From the NCBI GenBank assembly GCA_026785875.1, contig JAJAZF010000329.1, positions 1 through 12,535 of the forward strand: a stretch of DNA of 12,535 nucleotides, written 5' to 3'. Position 1 is the first letter of the stretch, and each line of letters opens with the position of its first letter. Shown here piece after piece: positions 1-6,030 of this stretch. Position numbers and translations under genes: made by a program. The DNA comes from Chamaesiphon sp. (GTDB lineage Bacteria; Cyanobacteriota; Cyanobacteriia; Cyanobacteriales; Chamaesiphonaceae). The notes under the pieces were generated by a model. That model saw only the letters and a list, made by a program, of their open reading frames with translations, searched no databases and was not told the DNA's origin.

Positions 1-495
1 ACTGTCAATGGCGTGTACAATGCGATCTTAGTTGAAGGCGACCCCTTGGGGGAAGTGATGTTATTTGGCCCTGGTGCGGGTGCTGGCGCGACAGCTTCGG
101 CAGTGGTTTCGGATATTCTGGCGATCGTGGGTGTCCTCAAAAGCAATCCCAGCCGCGAAGAGGCGATAGATTCACCCAATACATCGCTCCATCCCCTATT
201 GAGCTGTAGCCACAACGATTATAGTAAAATGGCTCCTCTATCGAGCTTACGGAGCAGTTTCTATGTGAGATTTTTGTGTCTAGATGTACCAGGGGTCATT
301 GGTAAACTCGGAACTAGATTTGGGGCGCATAATGTGAGTATTGAGTCGATCGTTCAAACTGGTTTCCAAGGAGATCGCGCTGAAATCGTCGTAGTTACTC
401 ATGATGTCTCTGAGGGAGACTTTCAATCAGCATTAGCCGAGATTCGTGGCTTGGATTCGATCGACAGTATCCCCAGCATCATCCGAGTGCTTTAG
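1..495 (+). CDS. hom: homoserine dehydrogenase, C-terminal part (cut by window start)
   Basis: Homoserine dehydrogenase reduces aspartate semialdehyde to homoserine with NAD(P)H on the route to threonine and methionine. The reading frame is open from base 1, so the start lies outside the window. The visible part begins with the end of the catalytic domain: VNGVYNAILVEGD, then a glycine-rich stretch (FGPGAGAGATASAVV) typical of this family's C-terminal catalytic region. An ACT domain follows over about the last 80 residues, starting near FYVRFLCLDVPGVIGKLG and ending at the TAG stop. ACT domains in this enzyme family usually mediate allosteric control by threonine. The stop is followed by a tandem repeat and then a plus-strand membrane protein gene 62 bases downstream. 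The family assignment is secure; the N-terminal NAD-binding domain cannot be inspected. Confidence 0.93.
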   Translation, partial: TVNGVYNAILVEGDPLGEVMLFGPGAGAGATASAVVSDILAIVGVLKSNPSREEAIDSPNTSLHPLLSCSHNDYSKMAPLSSLRSSFYVRFLCLDVPGVIGKLGTRFGAHNVSIESIVQTGFQGDRAEIVVVTHDVSEGDFQSALAEIRGLDSIDSIPSIIRVL

Positions 496-510
496 GCTTT
501 AGGTTTTACC

Positions 511-552
511 ATTCACCATCCACCATCCACCATTCACCATCCACTATCCACT
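511..552. repeat. heptamer tandem repeat, six copies
   Basis: Six consecutive 7-base units fit ATYCACY: attcacc, atccacc, atccacc, attcacc, atccact, atccact. They fill most of the 62 bases between hom and the UPF0016 gene and end six bases before its ATG. Cyanobacterial genomes are known to carry short tandemly repeated heptamers (STRR sequences) between genes. Whether this unit is one of the named classes was not tested. The tract occupies the place where a ribosome binding site would be expected, and no Shine-Dalgarno sequence is visible there. Confidence 0.85.
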
Positions 553-557
553 CGCTT

Positions 558-830
558 ATGAATTGGCAATTACTCGGTTTAACTTTTGTGACGGTATTTA
601 TCGCTGAGATTGGTGACAAAAGCCAGTTAGCGGCGATCGCGTTAGGTGGTAGCAGTCAGCATCCACGGGCTGTATTTTTCGGCTCTGTAGCGGCTTTATT
701 ACTTGCTAGTTCGATCGGTGTATTAGCAGGTGGTGAAATTGCGGGATTTTTACCGACTAAGGTACTCAAAGGGCTTGCGGCTTTTGGATTTGCACTAATG
801 GCGTTGCGATTATTGTGGGTGGAGGAGTAA
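558..830 (+). CDS. half-size UPF0016 (TMEM165/GDT1) family membrane protein, probable Mn2+/Ca2+ transporter subunit
   Basis: This 90-residue, strongly hydrophobic protein carries the family signature E-x-G-D-K-[ST] as EIGDKSQLAAIAL near residues 17-29, inside the first membrane segment. Two further membrane segments follow (about residues 38-58 and 68-86). UPF0016/GDT1 proteins export or compartmentalise Mn2+ and Ca2+. Full-length members, including the cyanobacterial Mn exporter Mnx, contain two such domains with one signature each. This one has a single domain, as in species where two half-size proteins from adjacent genes are thought to pair. No second half is encoded upstream (hom) or in the 135 bases downstream, so its partner must be elsewhere or it acts as a homodimer. 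The ATG at 558 is the first start after the heptamer tract. Substrate is inferred from the family. Confidence 0.85.
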   Translation: MNWQLLGLTFVTVFIAEIGDKSQLAAIALGGSSQHPRAVFFGSVAALLLASSIGVLAGGEIAGFLPTKVLKGLAAFGFALMALRLLWVEE

Positions 831-857
831 ATAATTGGTCTGCGAACGCGCAAAAAT

Positions 858-928
858 AGGGGCAATGTCTTGTCTCGCTAAACCCTCGGCTTTGCCGAGG
901 AGCGCGAGCCGCTTCATGGATTGCCCTT
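858..928. repeat. nested palindromic element between convergent genes
   Basis: Three complementary arm pairs nest inside one another: GGGCAAT (860-866) with ATTGCCC (920-926), CTCGC (874-878) with GCGAG (904-908), and CCTCGGC (884-890) with GCCGAGG (894-900) around a TTT loop. The element lies between the converging ends of the UPF0016 gene (830) and the pyrophosphorylase gene (966). It could act as a terminator in either direction, although no T run follows directly. It could also be a small dispersed palindromic repeat of the kind common in cyanobacteria. It shares CCGAGGAGCG with the hairpin at 6677-6730. Confidence 0.6.
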
Positions 929-965
929 ACTTTTAAGCGTCAACGCCGACAATTTTTATTGTTAG

Positions 966-2138
966 TTAAGAACGATCGAGATGGTTGACGTTAAAGGAGC
1001 CAGCAAATACCATTGCCGGATGTTTAATATTCTCGATCGGTTTGCGAGTATCAGTAATCAACCAATCCAACGAAGCAGCTTGAACATCGATCGTCGCACC
1101 ATCTTTATCGACACAATATCGTCCGAATACTAATTTGTCAGTCAGCTCGATGTCAGCTATTCGAGAATACTCAAAAATCACACTGTTATTGATGTGTGCG
1201 CCACTACAAATATGGCAGTTACGACCGATCATTGCGGGGCCAGTGATTTTAGCTCCATCTTCAATTTTGGTCATGCCACCAATATAAACAGGGCCAGTAA
1301 TATCTACTTTGTCCCAATTAACCGCCACATTAATTCCGGTAAAAACTCCTGGCAATACTTCAGTTCCAGGGATTGGAACGTTCTTAACTTCACCCATTAA
1401 GACACTGCGAATCGCTTGCCAATAGTCGGGGACTTTCCCAATGTCTACCCATTGAAAATCCATGGGAATCGCATAAAAAGGCGCACCCATCTCGACTAAT
1501 TTAGGAAATAGATCGCCACCAATATCATACTCTTGACCCGAGGGAATATAATTCAATACTTCTGGTTCAAAAATATAAATCCCTGTATTAATATTTGTAC
1601 TCAGAGCTTCTTCTACTGAAGGTTTTTCTTGAAAGGCTTGAACCCGACCATTTTCATCAGTTACTACCACTCCATAGCTGGAAACTTCATCACGGGGTAC
1701 AGATTTCGTGACGATTGTCGCTAGCGCACCTTTTTCTCGATGCCATTTGACAGCGGCGGTGAGGTCGAGATCGATCAGTGCGTCGCCACACAACACCACG
1801 AAGGTATCATCAAAGAATGGATAAAAGTCCTGAATCCGGCGCATCCCACCAGCCGAACCCAAAGCCTGTCCCTCTAATTCGCCATTCTCGCGGATCGTTC
1901 CTTCAAAAGAATAGGCAATTTGCACCCCAAATCTCTGTCCATCGTGGAAATAGCTTTCAATCTCCTTGGCAAGATGGCTAACATTGACCATGATTTCGGT
2001 GAAATCGTGCTGCTTGAGCAAGTCCACCAAAAACTCCATCACTGGCTTGTGCAAGATGGGAATTAATGGTTTGGGGATAGTGTAAGTAATTGGACGCACA
2101 CGGGTACCTTTCCCAGCAGCCAGAATCATTGCTTTCAT
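966..2138 (-). CDS. NDP-sugar pyrophosphorylase, mannose-1-phosphate guanylyltransferase-like
   Basis: This 390-residue nucleotidyltransferase activates a sugar 1-phosphate to an NDP-sugar for cell-surface polysaccharide synthesis. The N-terminal Rossmann-type domain (about residues 1-240) has the nucleotide-binding signature LAAGKGTRVRP (6-16) and PKP (22-24). A metal-binding GD is at 118-119, EKP at 171-173 and WVDIGKVPDY at 230-239. A left-handed beta-helix of hexapeptide repeats follows (about 278-330), with runs such as ITGPVYIGG and ITGPAMIGRNCHI. The last 60 residues are not recognised. This layout matches bacterial GDP-mannose pyrophosphorylase-like proteins, but glucose-1-phosphate transferases share it, so the sugar and base are inferred. 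The gene is 93 bases downstream of scpA on the same strand and converges on the UPF0016 gene. ATG at 2138 is placed directly before the signature, as expected. Confidence 0.85.
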   Translation of the reverse strand: MKAMILAAGKGTRVRPITYTIPKPLIPILHKPVMEFLVDLLKQHDFTEIMVNVSHLAKEIESYFHDGQRFGVQIAYSFEGTIRENGELEGQALGSAGGMRRIQDFYPFFDDTFVVLCGDALIDLDLTAAVKWHREKGALATIVTKSVPRDEVSSYGVVVTDENGRVQAFQEKPSVEEALSTNINTGIYIFEPEVLNYIPSGQEYDIGGDLFPKLVEMGAPFYAIPMDFQWVDIGKVPDYWQAIRSVLMGEVKNVPIPGTEVLPGVFTGINVAVNWDKVDITGPVYIGGMTKIEDGAKITGPAMIGRNCHICSGAHINNSVIFEYSRIADIELTDKLVFGRYCVDKDGATIDVQAASLDWLITDTRKPIENIKHPAMVFAGSFNVNHLDRS

Positions 2139-2168
2139 ATTAAATCTTGGATACCTAATTTCCCTAGT

Positions 2169-2181
2169 TTACATACTGTAA
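2169..2181. promoter_or_regulatory. 13-base palindrome upstream of the pyrophosphorylase gene
   Basis: TTACA-TAC-TGTAA is a perfect inverted repeat with a 3-base centre, lying 31 bases upstream of the pyrophosphorylase ATG. Its position fits a promoter or operator. It does not match the NtcA consensus (GTA-N8-TAC), and no known regulator is recognised. With one short match, chance is a real alternative. Confidence 0.25.
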
Positions 2182-2231
2182 CAGCGATCGATTGTCACTT
2201 ACACCACACTAATCCCCTGTGAGCGGAATAG

Positions 2232-3074
2232 CTAGTTCATCTCTACCGATTCCAGTTCCAGTCTACGGATCGTCAGGGTTTGATAAAAATCTGTTTGATG
2301 TAGTTCAACTTTCGATTGAGCTGATAATAGTAATAGTGCCCAAAACACACCCACTCGATCGTGATTTGCTCCATGATGTTGTCCTGGAACAGGCGGAAAC
2401 TTATCTGACCAGAGATTTACGAGGTCATCAAGAGTCCAGCAATCGGTTTCACTAGTATAGGTGACTAGAAACTCTGCCACAAGTGCCGCCATTTCAGTTA
2501 AATTCTCATCATGAGCCAGTCCCACAATAGTCTGGGTAGCCTGTTTGACGGACATGACTTTACTCCGAATGGAGCGACGGCGAGAGGCTGGCTCGGCGAT
2601 TTTATCAGCAATTTGGCTGAGTTGGTGGATCAGATCTTGGAGCGTGACCGGACGAGTGCGGGGTGGCGGCGAAGTAAGCCGGCGGCGAATATGTCTTTCC
2701 AAGTTGCGGGGTAAACCAGACCCCGCGATCGGTTCAAAGTCAAGTTCTTCTTCGATGAAGTCAAGATCTTCTACTTGAGATTGACTTTGCTCCAAACTTT
2801 GAGCTTTGAGTAAGACGAGCATCGCCGCCCATAAAAATGCTTGCCCAGATTGAGAGAGGTTGGCTTGCTTGTGAGCTAGAGACGAATCAGATTGAAGGGG
2901 CAGTTTGCTCAGGTGCAGATCGATCGCATCGATGACTTTGACATCCCAAGGATCGATTTCACCACGTTGAGCAAGATCGATGAGCATAGCAATCCCCATC
3001 TGCGCGAGGGTATGCGGATCGACTTGTGGTTCGACTGAAGGGGAGATGCGATCCCGTCGGGGGTTTGATACCAT
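2232..3074 (-). CDS. scpA: segregation and condensation protein A (ScpA)
   Basis: ScpA is the kleisin subunit that bridges the two heads of the SMC dimer and binds ScpB. It helps compact and separate newly replicated chromosomes. The 280-residue product shows the family pattern. A helical N-terminal segment with DLAQRGEIDPWDVKVIDAI (residues 33-51) is the ScpA hallmark around the P-W-D motif. A variable, acidic and arginine-rich middle includes EEELDFEP. A C-terminal winged-helix region (about 205-275) starts TDCWTLDDLV and ends near the TIRRLELE stretch. Length is in the usual range. It sits 194 bases downstream of era and 93 bases upstream of the pyrophosphorylase gene, all on the minus strand. 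scpB is not in the window. ATG at 3074 is adopted; no good Shine-Dalgarno is visible. Confidence 0.92.
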   Translation of the reverse strand: MVSNPRRDRISPSVEPQVDPHTLAQMGIAMLIDLAQRGEIDPWDVKVIDAIDLHLSKLPLQSDSSLAHKQANLSQSGQAFLWAAMLVLLKAQSLEQSQSQVEDLDFIEEELDFEPIAGSGLPRNLERHIRRRLTSPPPRTRPVTLQDLIHQLSQIADKIAEPASRRRSIRSKVMSVKQATQTIVGLAHDENLTEMAALVAEFLVTYTSETDCWTLDDLVNLWSDKFPPVPGQHHGANHDRVGVFWALLLLSAQSKVELHQTDFYQTLTIRRLELESVEMN

Positions 3075-3076
3075 TC

Positions 3077-3100
3077 TAAGGGTTAGGGATTAAGGGTTAG
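3077..3100. repeat. direct repeat TAAGGGTTAG, two copies
   Basis: TAAGGGTTAG occurs at 3077-3086 and again at 3091-3100, separated by GGAT (period 14). It lies immediately upstream of the scpA start codon, in its presumed leader. It may be a simple slippage repeat of the kind seen between cyanobacterial genes or a regulator site; nothing in the sequence decides between them. Confidence 0.6.
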
Positions 3101-3130
3101 TACGGTTGGAAGGGGCAGTTAAATTTAATG

Positions 3131-3160
3131 TGGTGTAGCTTAATTGGTAACTCTACATCA
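3131..3160. other. stem-loop in the era-scpA intergenic region
   Basis: TGGTGTAG (3131-3138) can pair with CTACATCA (3153-3160), giving an 8-bp stem with one G-T pair and a 14-base loop. It lies in the 194 bases between the end of era and the start of scpA, both on the minus strand. It could be a terminator-like or leader structure. There is no T run on the minus-strand side, so a strong intrinsic terminator is unlikely. Confidence 0.35.
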
Positions 3161-3230
3161 AATTCAGCATAATTAACGTTGCTAACTCAGATATTTAATG
3201 ATTTCAAGCTAGCGAAATTACGATTTCCTT

Positions 3231-3254
3231 AGTCACCCAGTCACCCAGTACCCC
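3231..3254. repeat. octamer tandem repeat AGTCACCC
   Basis: AGTCACCC, AGTCACCC and AGTACCCC follow one another directly, 15 bases beyond the era stop codon. This is a short tandem repeat of the type often found between cyanobacterial genes. No function can be assigned. Confidence 0.65.
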
Positions 3255-3268
3255 AATCTCCCGATCGC

Positions 3269-4300
3269 CTATTCCACCCGATAGCCAAGTTCTGCCAAGC
3301 GCAAACCGGATTGTCGCCATTTTGGTTGAACCTTGACAAATAATTCCAGATAAACCTTGCCAGCAATCAGTTTTTGCATCTGCTCTCTGGCATTACTCCC
3401 GATGTTTTTGAGCATTTGACCGCTTTTGCCGATCAGAATCCCTTTTTGCGAATCGCGTTCGACGTAGATTGTGGCTAATACGCGGGTAATTTTGGCATCT
3501 TCTTGGACGCGATCGATCGTCACTGCTACCGAGTGCGGTAATTCCTCCCGCGTGAGCAAGATGATTTGTTCGCGAATGAGTTCGCCCATGATAAACCGTT
3601 CGGGCTGGTCGGTGACTAATTCGGGTGGATAATAATAAGGGCCAATTTCGAGATTTTCACTCAGACTAGCTTGCAACCGATCCAAACCCGTCTCAGCAAC
3701 TGCGGAAAAGTTGACTACCTGCCAGTTATGAGCTAGAGCGAGTTCGAGATAGCTAGCATCGATCGCTTCCAAATGAGAGCGGCTCAGATCGGTTCGCAAA
3801 TCGATTTTATTGATCCCCAGAATAATTGGTGTTTTGACATTTATCAGCAGCTCGGCGATGAACCTGTCCCCGCCCCCAGCGATTTCCATCCCATCGACTA
3901 CAAACAGTACGACATCTACTGCCCCGATCGCACTTTGAGCATTTTTGACTAATACTTCACCCAATTTGTGATGCGGTTTGTGAATACCTGGGGTATCGAC
4001 AAAGATCATTTGCGCCGTATTGGTAGTCAGGATGCCCTGTAAGCGGTTGCGAGTGGTCTGCGGGACTGGAGAGACGATCGCGATTTTTTGACCGATGAGT
4101 TGGTTCATCAGCGTGGACTTACCCACATTCGGTCTACCGATAATCCCCACAAATCCCGATCGAAATCCCTCTGGTGCAGCCGGAATCAATCCTACACCTG
4201 AATTCTGCGCTACATTCGCCGCACTATCTTGTTGAGACGATAGATAAGCCTCGACGACAGATTTATCATTGGGTGTGACTGGTTGGGATCGATCGGTCAT
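3269..4300 (-). CDS. era: GTPase Era
   Basis: Era is an essential Ras-like GTPase that binds the 3' end of 16S rRNA and controls maturation of the 30S ribosomal subunit. All GTPase motifs are present in order: G1 GRPNVGKS (55-62), G2 threonine in QTTRNRLQGI (82-83), G3 DTPGIHKP (102-109), G4 NKID (164-167) and G5 SA (199-200). A C-terminal KH RNA-binding domain follows with the GKSG loop at 291-294 and the conserved VKVQPKWR (322-329). The 343-residue protein has about 45 extra residues before the GTPase core (most Era proteins are near 300). No other ATG, GTG or well-placed TTG precedes the core until residue 39, so the polar extension looks real. The gene directly follows a phosphatase pseudogene (25 bases) and precedes scpA. 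Confidence 0.97.
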   Translation of the reverse strand: MTDRSQPVTPNDKSVVEAYLSSQQDSAANVAQNSGVGLIPAAPEGFRSGFVGIIGRPNVGKSTLMNQLIGQKIAIVSPVPQTTRNRLQGILTTNTAQMIFVDTPGIHKPHHKLGEVLVKNAQSAIGAVDVVLFVVDGMEIAGGGDRFIAELLINVKTPIILGINKIDLRTDLSRSHLEAIDASYLELALAHNWQVVNFSAVAETGLDRLQASLSENLEIGPYYYPPELVTDQPERFIMGELIREQIILLTREELPHSVAVTIDRVQEDAKITRVLATIYVERDSQKGILIGKSGQMLKNIGSNAREQMQKLIAGKVYLELFVKVQPKWRQSGLRLAELGYRVE

Positions 4301-4325
4301 GGGATTTTCACTGGTGATTCTCCTT
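4297..4325 (-). promoter_or_regulatory. Shine-Dalgarno and four-codon leader overlapping the era start
   Basis: On the minus strand AAGGAG (4325-4320) lies 19 bases from the era ATG, too far for direct use. It is exactly 8 bases from a GTG (4311-4309) that opens GTG-AAA-ATC-CCA-TGA. The TGA of this mini-frame overlaps the era ATG as ATGA. The arrangement suggests ribosomes load at the mini-frame and reinitiate at era (translational coupling). This is inference from spacing alone. Confidence 0.35.
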
Positions 4326-4521
4326 CAGATCTTACCGCAGTCGCCGCTCATACTCGACCGCACTCGATCGATAAACTTCTCCCAGATCTGATTTGGTATC
4401 CAAATTTTGATTAAATCTTGTCGAGCAATGAGTTCGTCTACTCCACAGTGGGCTGTCCCGCAGTTGCCAATCGATCCGATACCTGAAGAAAATTCACAAT
4501 ATCTTCGATTTTGGCACTCAT
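4325..4521 (-). pseudogene. protein tyrosine phosphatase-like (BLH/DUF442 type) gene reduced to its two ends
   Basis: From ATG 4521 the minus strand reads MSAKIEDIVNFLQVSD, then RLATAGQPTVE, and stops at TAG (4440-4438). This is the N-terminus of the small cyanobacterial protein tyrosine phosphatase-like family related to PF04273, whose members start with I-x-x-I-x-N-F-L-x-I-S-D and A-T-A-G-Q-P-T. In a shifted frame beginning at 4438 the strand continues DELIARQDL, then IKIWIPNQIWEKFIDRV, up to a TGA at 4325. This matches the family's C-terminus (K-I-W-x-P-N-x-x-W-x-x-F-I). Members are about 150 residues, so roughly 80-90 central residues, including the catalytic H-C-x5-R loop, have been deleted and the ends joined out of frame. 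The remnant is 24 bases upstream of era on the same strand and was probably once co-transcribed with it. The family match is from memory of its consensus. Confidence 0.75.
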
Positions 4522-4637
4522 TAAATTAATCCCCACTGACTAAAAACATCCCGAACAAAATTGAGAATTGCTGGATAATATGGGTAACATGATAAAAGAG
4601 TACTTACTCGCCGATATCGCCTGCACACCAAAATTAT

Positions 4638-5486
4638 ATGCGAAGCGACTTGAATCCGACAGCGACGATCGATCCCCGCCTCGACGAACGGCTTGCTAAA
4701 TTTGCTCGATCGCCGCAAACTGGAGTCTGGAATCATTTAGACAAAAGCCAAATCATTGAGGATATTCGCGACAGGCTCGTTAATCCTTATCAGATTCAAC
4801 AGGGAGAGCAGCCTTTTTGCGGCCCTGCGGCGGTAGTATTTGAACTAATTCGCAAACAACCCGATCGCTACATCGATATCTGTCAGAATTTATACGAGCA
4901 TGGTAGTTTTGATGGATATACTAAAAAAATTACGGTAGCTGGTAGATTGTGTCGCAGCTATGGCAATCTGAGGATGGCGCAAGCTGATTGGATGCTTCTA
5001 GCTACCCTTCGCGATTGTGCAAATACGATCGTCCCAGTCCATCCCAAAGCTCCAAGACTGATTCGCGAACTCGGCGGTATTACTAAACCCTGGGAAATTA
5101 ATGGTTGGGTAAAAGAACTACTCGGATATTCCCAGATGAAATCCCATCCGACAATTTTATCTGGCGAATTTCGCGCTCTTCAGGAAGCAGATAGCGCGAT
5201 TAAGGATGGTGGTGTAGCTTTTGGATTGATCAATTCGCAAGGCTTACTCGGTACTAATTCCTTTCTTGCTTCCCGCTTTCACCGGATTTATCCCAATCAC
5301 TGGGTAACGATTTTGGGAGATATCTCGATCGAACCATCGACTAAGATAACGAAAAATAAGCAAAGTAGAGTCCAGTTTGATATGTATTCCTGGGGCAGGA
5401 AAATTCATGTTAATACCGACACAGCCACAATTAAAGATTTTTTTTGGGGTGTAACTGTCGGGAAGTCGCTGGGTGAGGCTAGCTAG
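4638..5486 (+). CDS. unassigned protein with papain-like Cys/His pattern
   Basis: This is a 282-residue soluble protein with no signal peptide and no membrane segment. Cys61 lies at the start of a predicted helix in GEQPFCGPAAVVFELI (residues 56-71), the Q-x-x-x-C-G arrangement seen in papain-fold, C39-like and phytochelatin-synthase-like enzymes. A histidine follows about 160 residues later in YPNHWVTILGD (His221), then FDMYSWGRKIHV (247-258), where Asp248 could be the third catalytic member. The central ADWMLLATLRD and GGVAFGLINSQG stretches look structural. I recall similar uncharacterised bacterial proteins with the same PFCGP, PNHWV and YSWG blocks, but no function for them. A cysteine peptidase or transferase fold is inference. 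The gene diverges from the phosphatase remnant/era block and is followed by 544 bases without an intact gene. ATG 4638 has no clear Shine-Dalgarno. Confidence 0.7.
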   Translation: MRSDLNPTATIDPRLDERLAKFARSPQTGVWNHLDKSQIIEDIRDRLVNPYQIQQGEQPFCGPAAVVFELIRKQPDRYIDICQNLYEHGSFDGYTKKITVAGRLCRSYGNLRMAQADWMLLATLRDCANTIVPVHPKAPRLIRELGGITKPWEINGWVKELLGYSQMKSHPTILSGEFRALQEADSAIKDGGVAFGLINSQGLLGTNSFLASRFHRIYPNHWVTILGDISIEPSTKITKNKQSRVQFDMYSWGRKIHVNTDTATIKDFFWGVTVGKSLGEAS

Positions 5487-5665
5487 ATTACTAACTATCG
5501 ATTGAGAGCATATTTAGTTAACTGTTGGCGGTTGGCGTGAATACCAAGGCGATCCGCTCGTTCCTTGGACTATAATCAACTAAGCAAAAGCAACTCTGTA
5601 GAACTGTTACCAAGACTAAAAAGTATCCAGTCTAAGTTTGAGAAATAAAGGATCGAGAAGTTTTT

Positions 5666-5692
5666 GCTATCAATTAATTCACGATAGCTTTT
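5666..5692 (+). terminator. weak stem-loop with short T run
   Basis: GCTATC (5666-5671) pairs with GATAGC (5683-5688) across an 11-base loop and is followed by TTTT. It is 180 bases beyond the stop of the Cys/His protein gene and might end its transcript. The stem is AT-rich and only six pairs long. Confidence 0.25.
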
Positions 5693-5888
5693 CTATCATT
5701 CGATCGAGTTCGCGATCGTCATCAGGAGGGTATCTATAGCCAGGAATCTCCAGTTACCGATCTTTTTGATTTGGATTTATATATTCAATTCGATCGTCTA
5801 TCAAGATGGTAATATCGATCGTTCCTTGGTGGATAAATGATAAATATTTGTATATACCATGCCAATTAATATATTCTAAATCTACAAA
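5679..5888 (-). pseudogene. decayed minus-strand reading frame, family unknown
   Basis: Between a TAG (5891-5889) and a TGA (5681-5679) one minus-strand frame reads 44 codons, one TAA (5756-5754), then 24 codons. The first part contains INWHGIYKYLSFIHQG, then TIDITILIDDRIEYINPN. After the stop, in the same frame, it continues LEIPGYRYPPDDDRELDRMI. The amino-acid composition is protein-like (alternating hydrophobic strands, a W-H-G, a proline/acidic tail). No start codon is in frame, so the 5' end is also missing. The simplest reading is a gene remnant with a nonsense mutation and a lost beginning. I do not recognise the family. A chance open frame in AT-rich DNA remains possible. Confidence 0.45.
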
Positions 5889-6030
5889 CTAAAATGATTT
5901 TCAAGGGTATGACTGATTTTCTCAGCTTTGTTCGCATTGTGGAGGCTTGTAACGGAAAGTTCTCGATCTGTCCTACTCGCTCCAACGCAATAGCAGTAAA
6001 ATAGAATCAAGTGAGTATCGATCGATTTCA

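Larger units (their letters stand above)
5487..6030. other. 544-base stretch without an intact gene
   Basis: The stretch between the Cys/His protein gene and the antitoxin gene is visibly AT-rich. It contains one decayed minus-strand frame (5679-5888) and a weak stem-loop followed by T residues (5666-5692). A 6-bp inverted repeat CCAAGG/CCTTGG (5544-5549 and 5563-5568) has a 13-base loop and is followed by TATAAT at 5571. The promoter of the toxin-antitoxin pair should lie in the last 60 bases, where TAAAAT (5997) and TAGAAT (6002) are possible -10 boxes without a convincing -35. Nothing else coherent was seen on either strand. Confidence 0.5.

Noticed and set aside
3131..3165. Sequence resembling the 5' half of a tRNA (TAGCTTAATTGGTAACTCTACA, similar to a D-arm)
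   Set aside because: The D-stem does not pair, and no anticodon arm, T-arm (GTTCRA) or matching acceptor end follows. At most it is a decayed fragment, and the hairpin alone explains the symmetry.
4521..4736. Minus-strand frame of 71 codons overlapping the start of the Cys/His protein gene
   Set aside because: It is Arg/Ser/Tyr-rich with no family resemblance, and the plus-strand gene covers most of it.
6017..6026. ATCGATCGAT palindrome as an operator of the toxin-antitoxin pair
   Set aside because: CGATCG-centred palindromes are extremely frequent in this genome, so one occurrence carries no weight.
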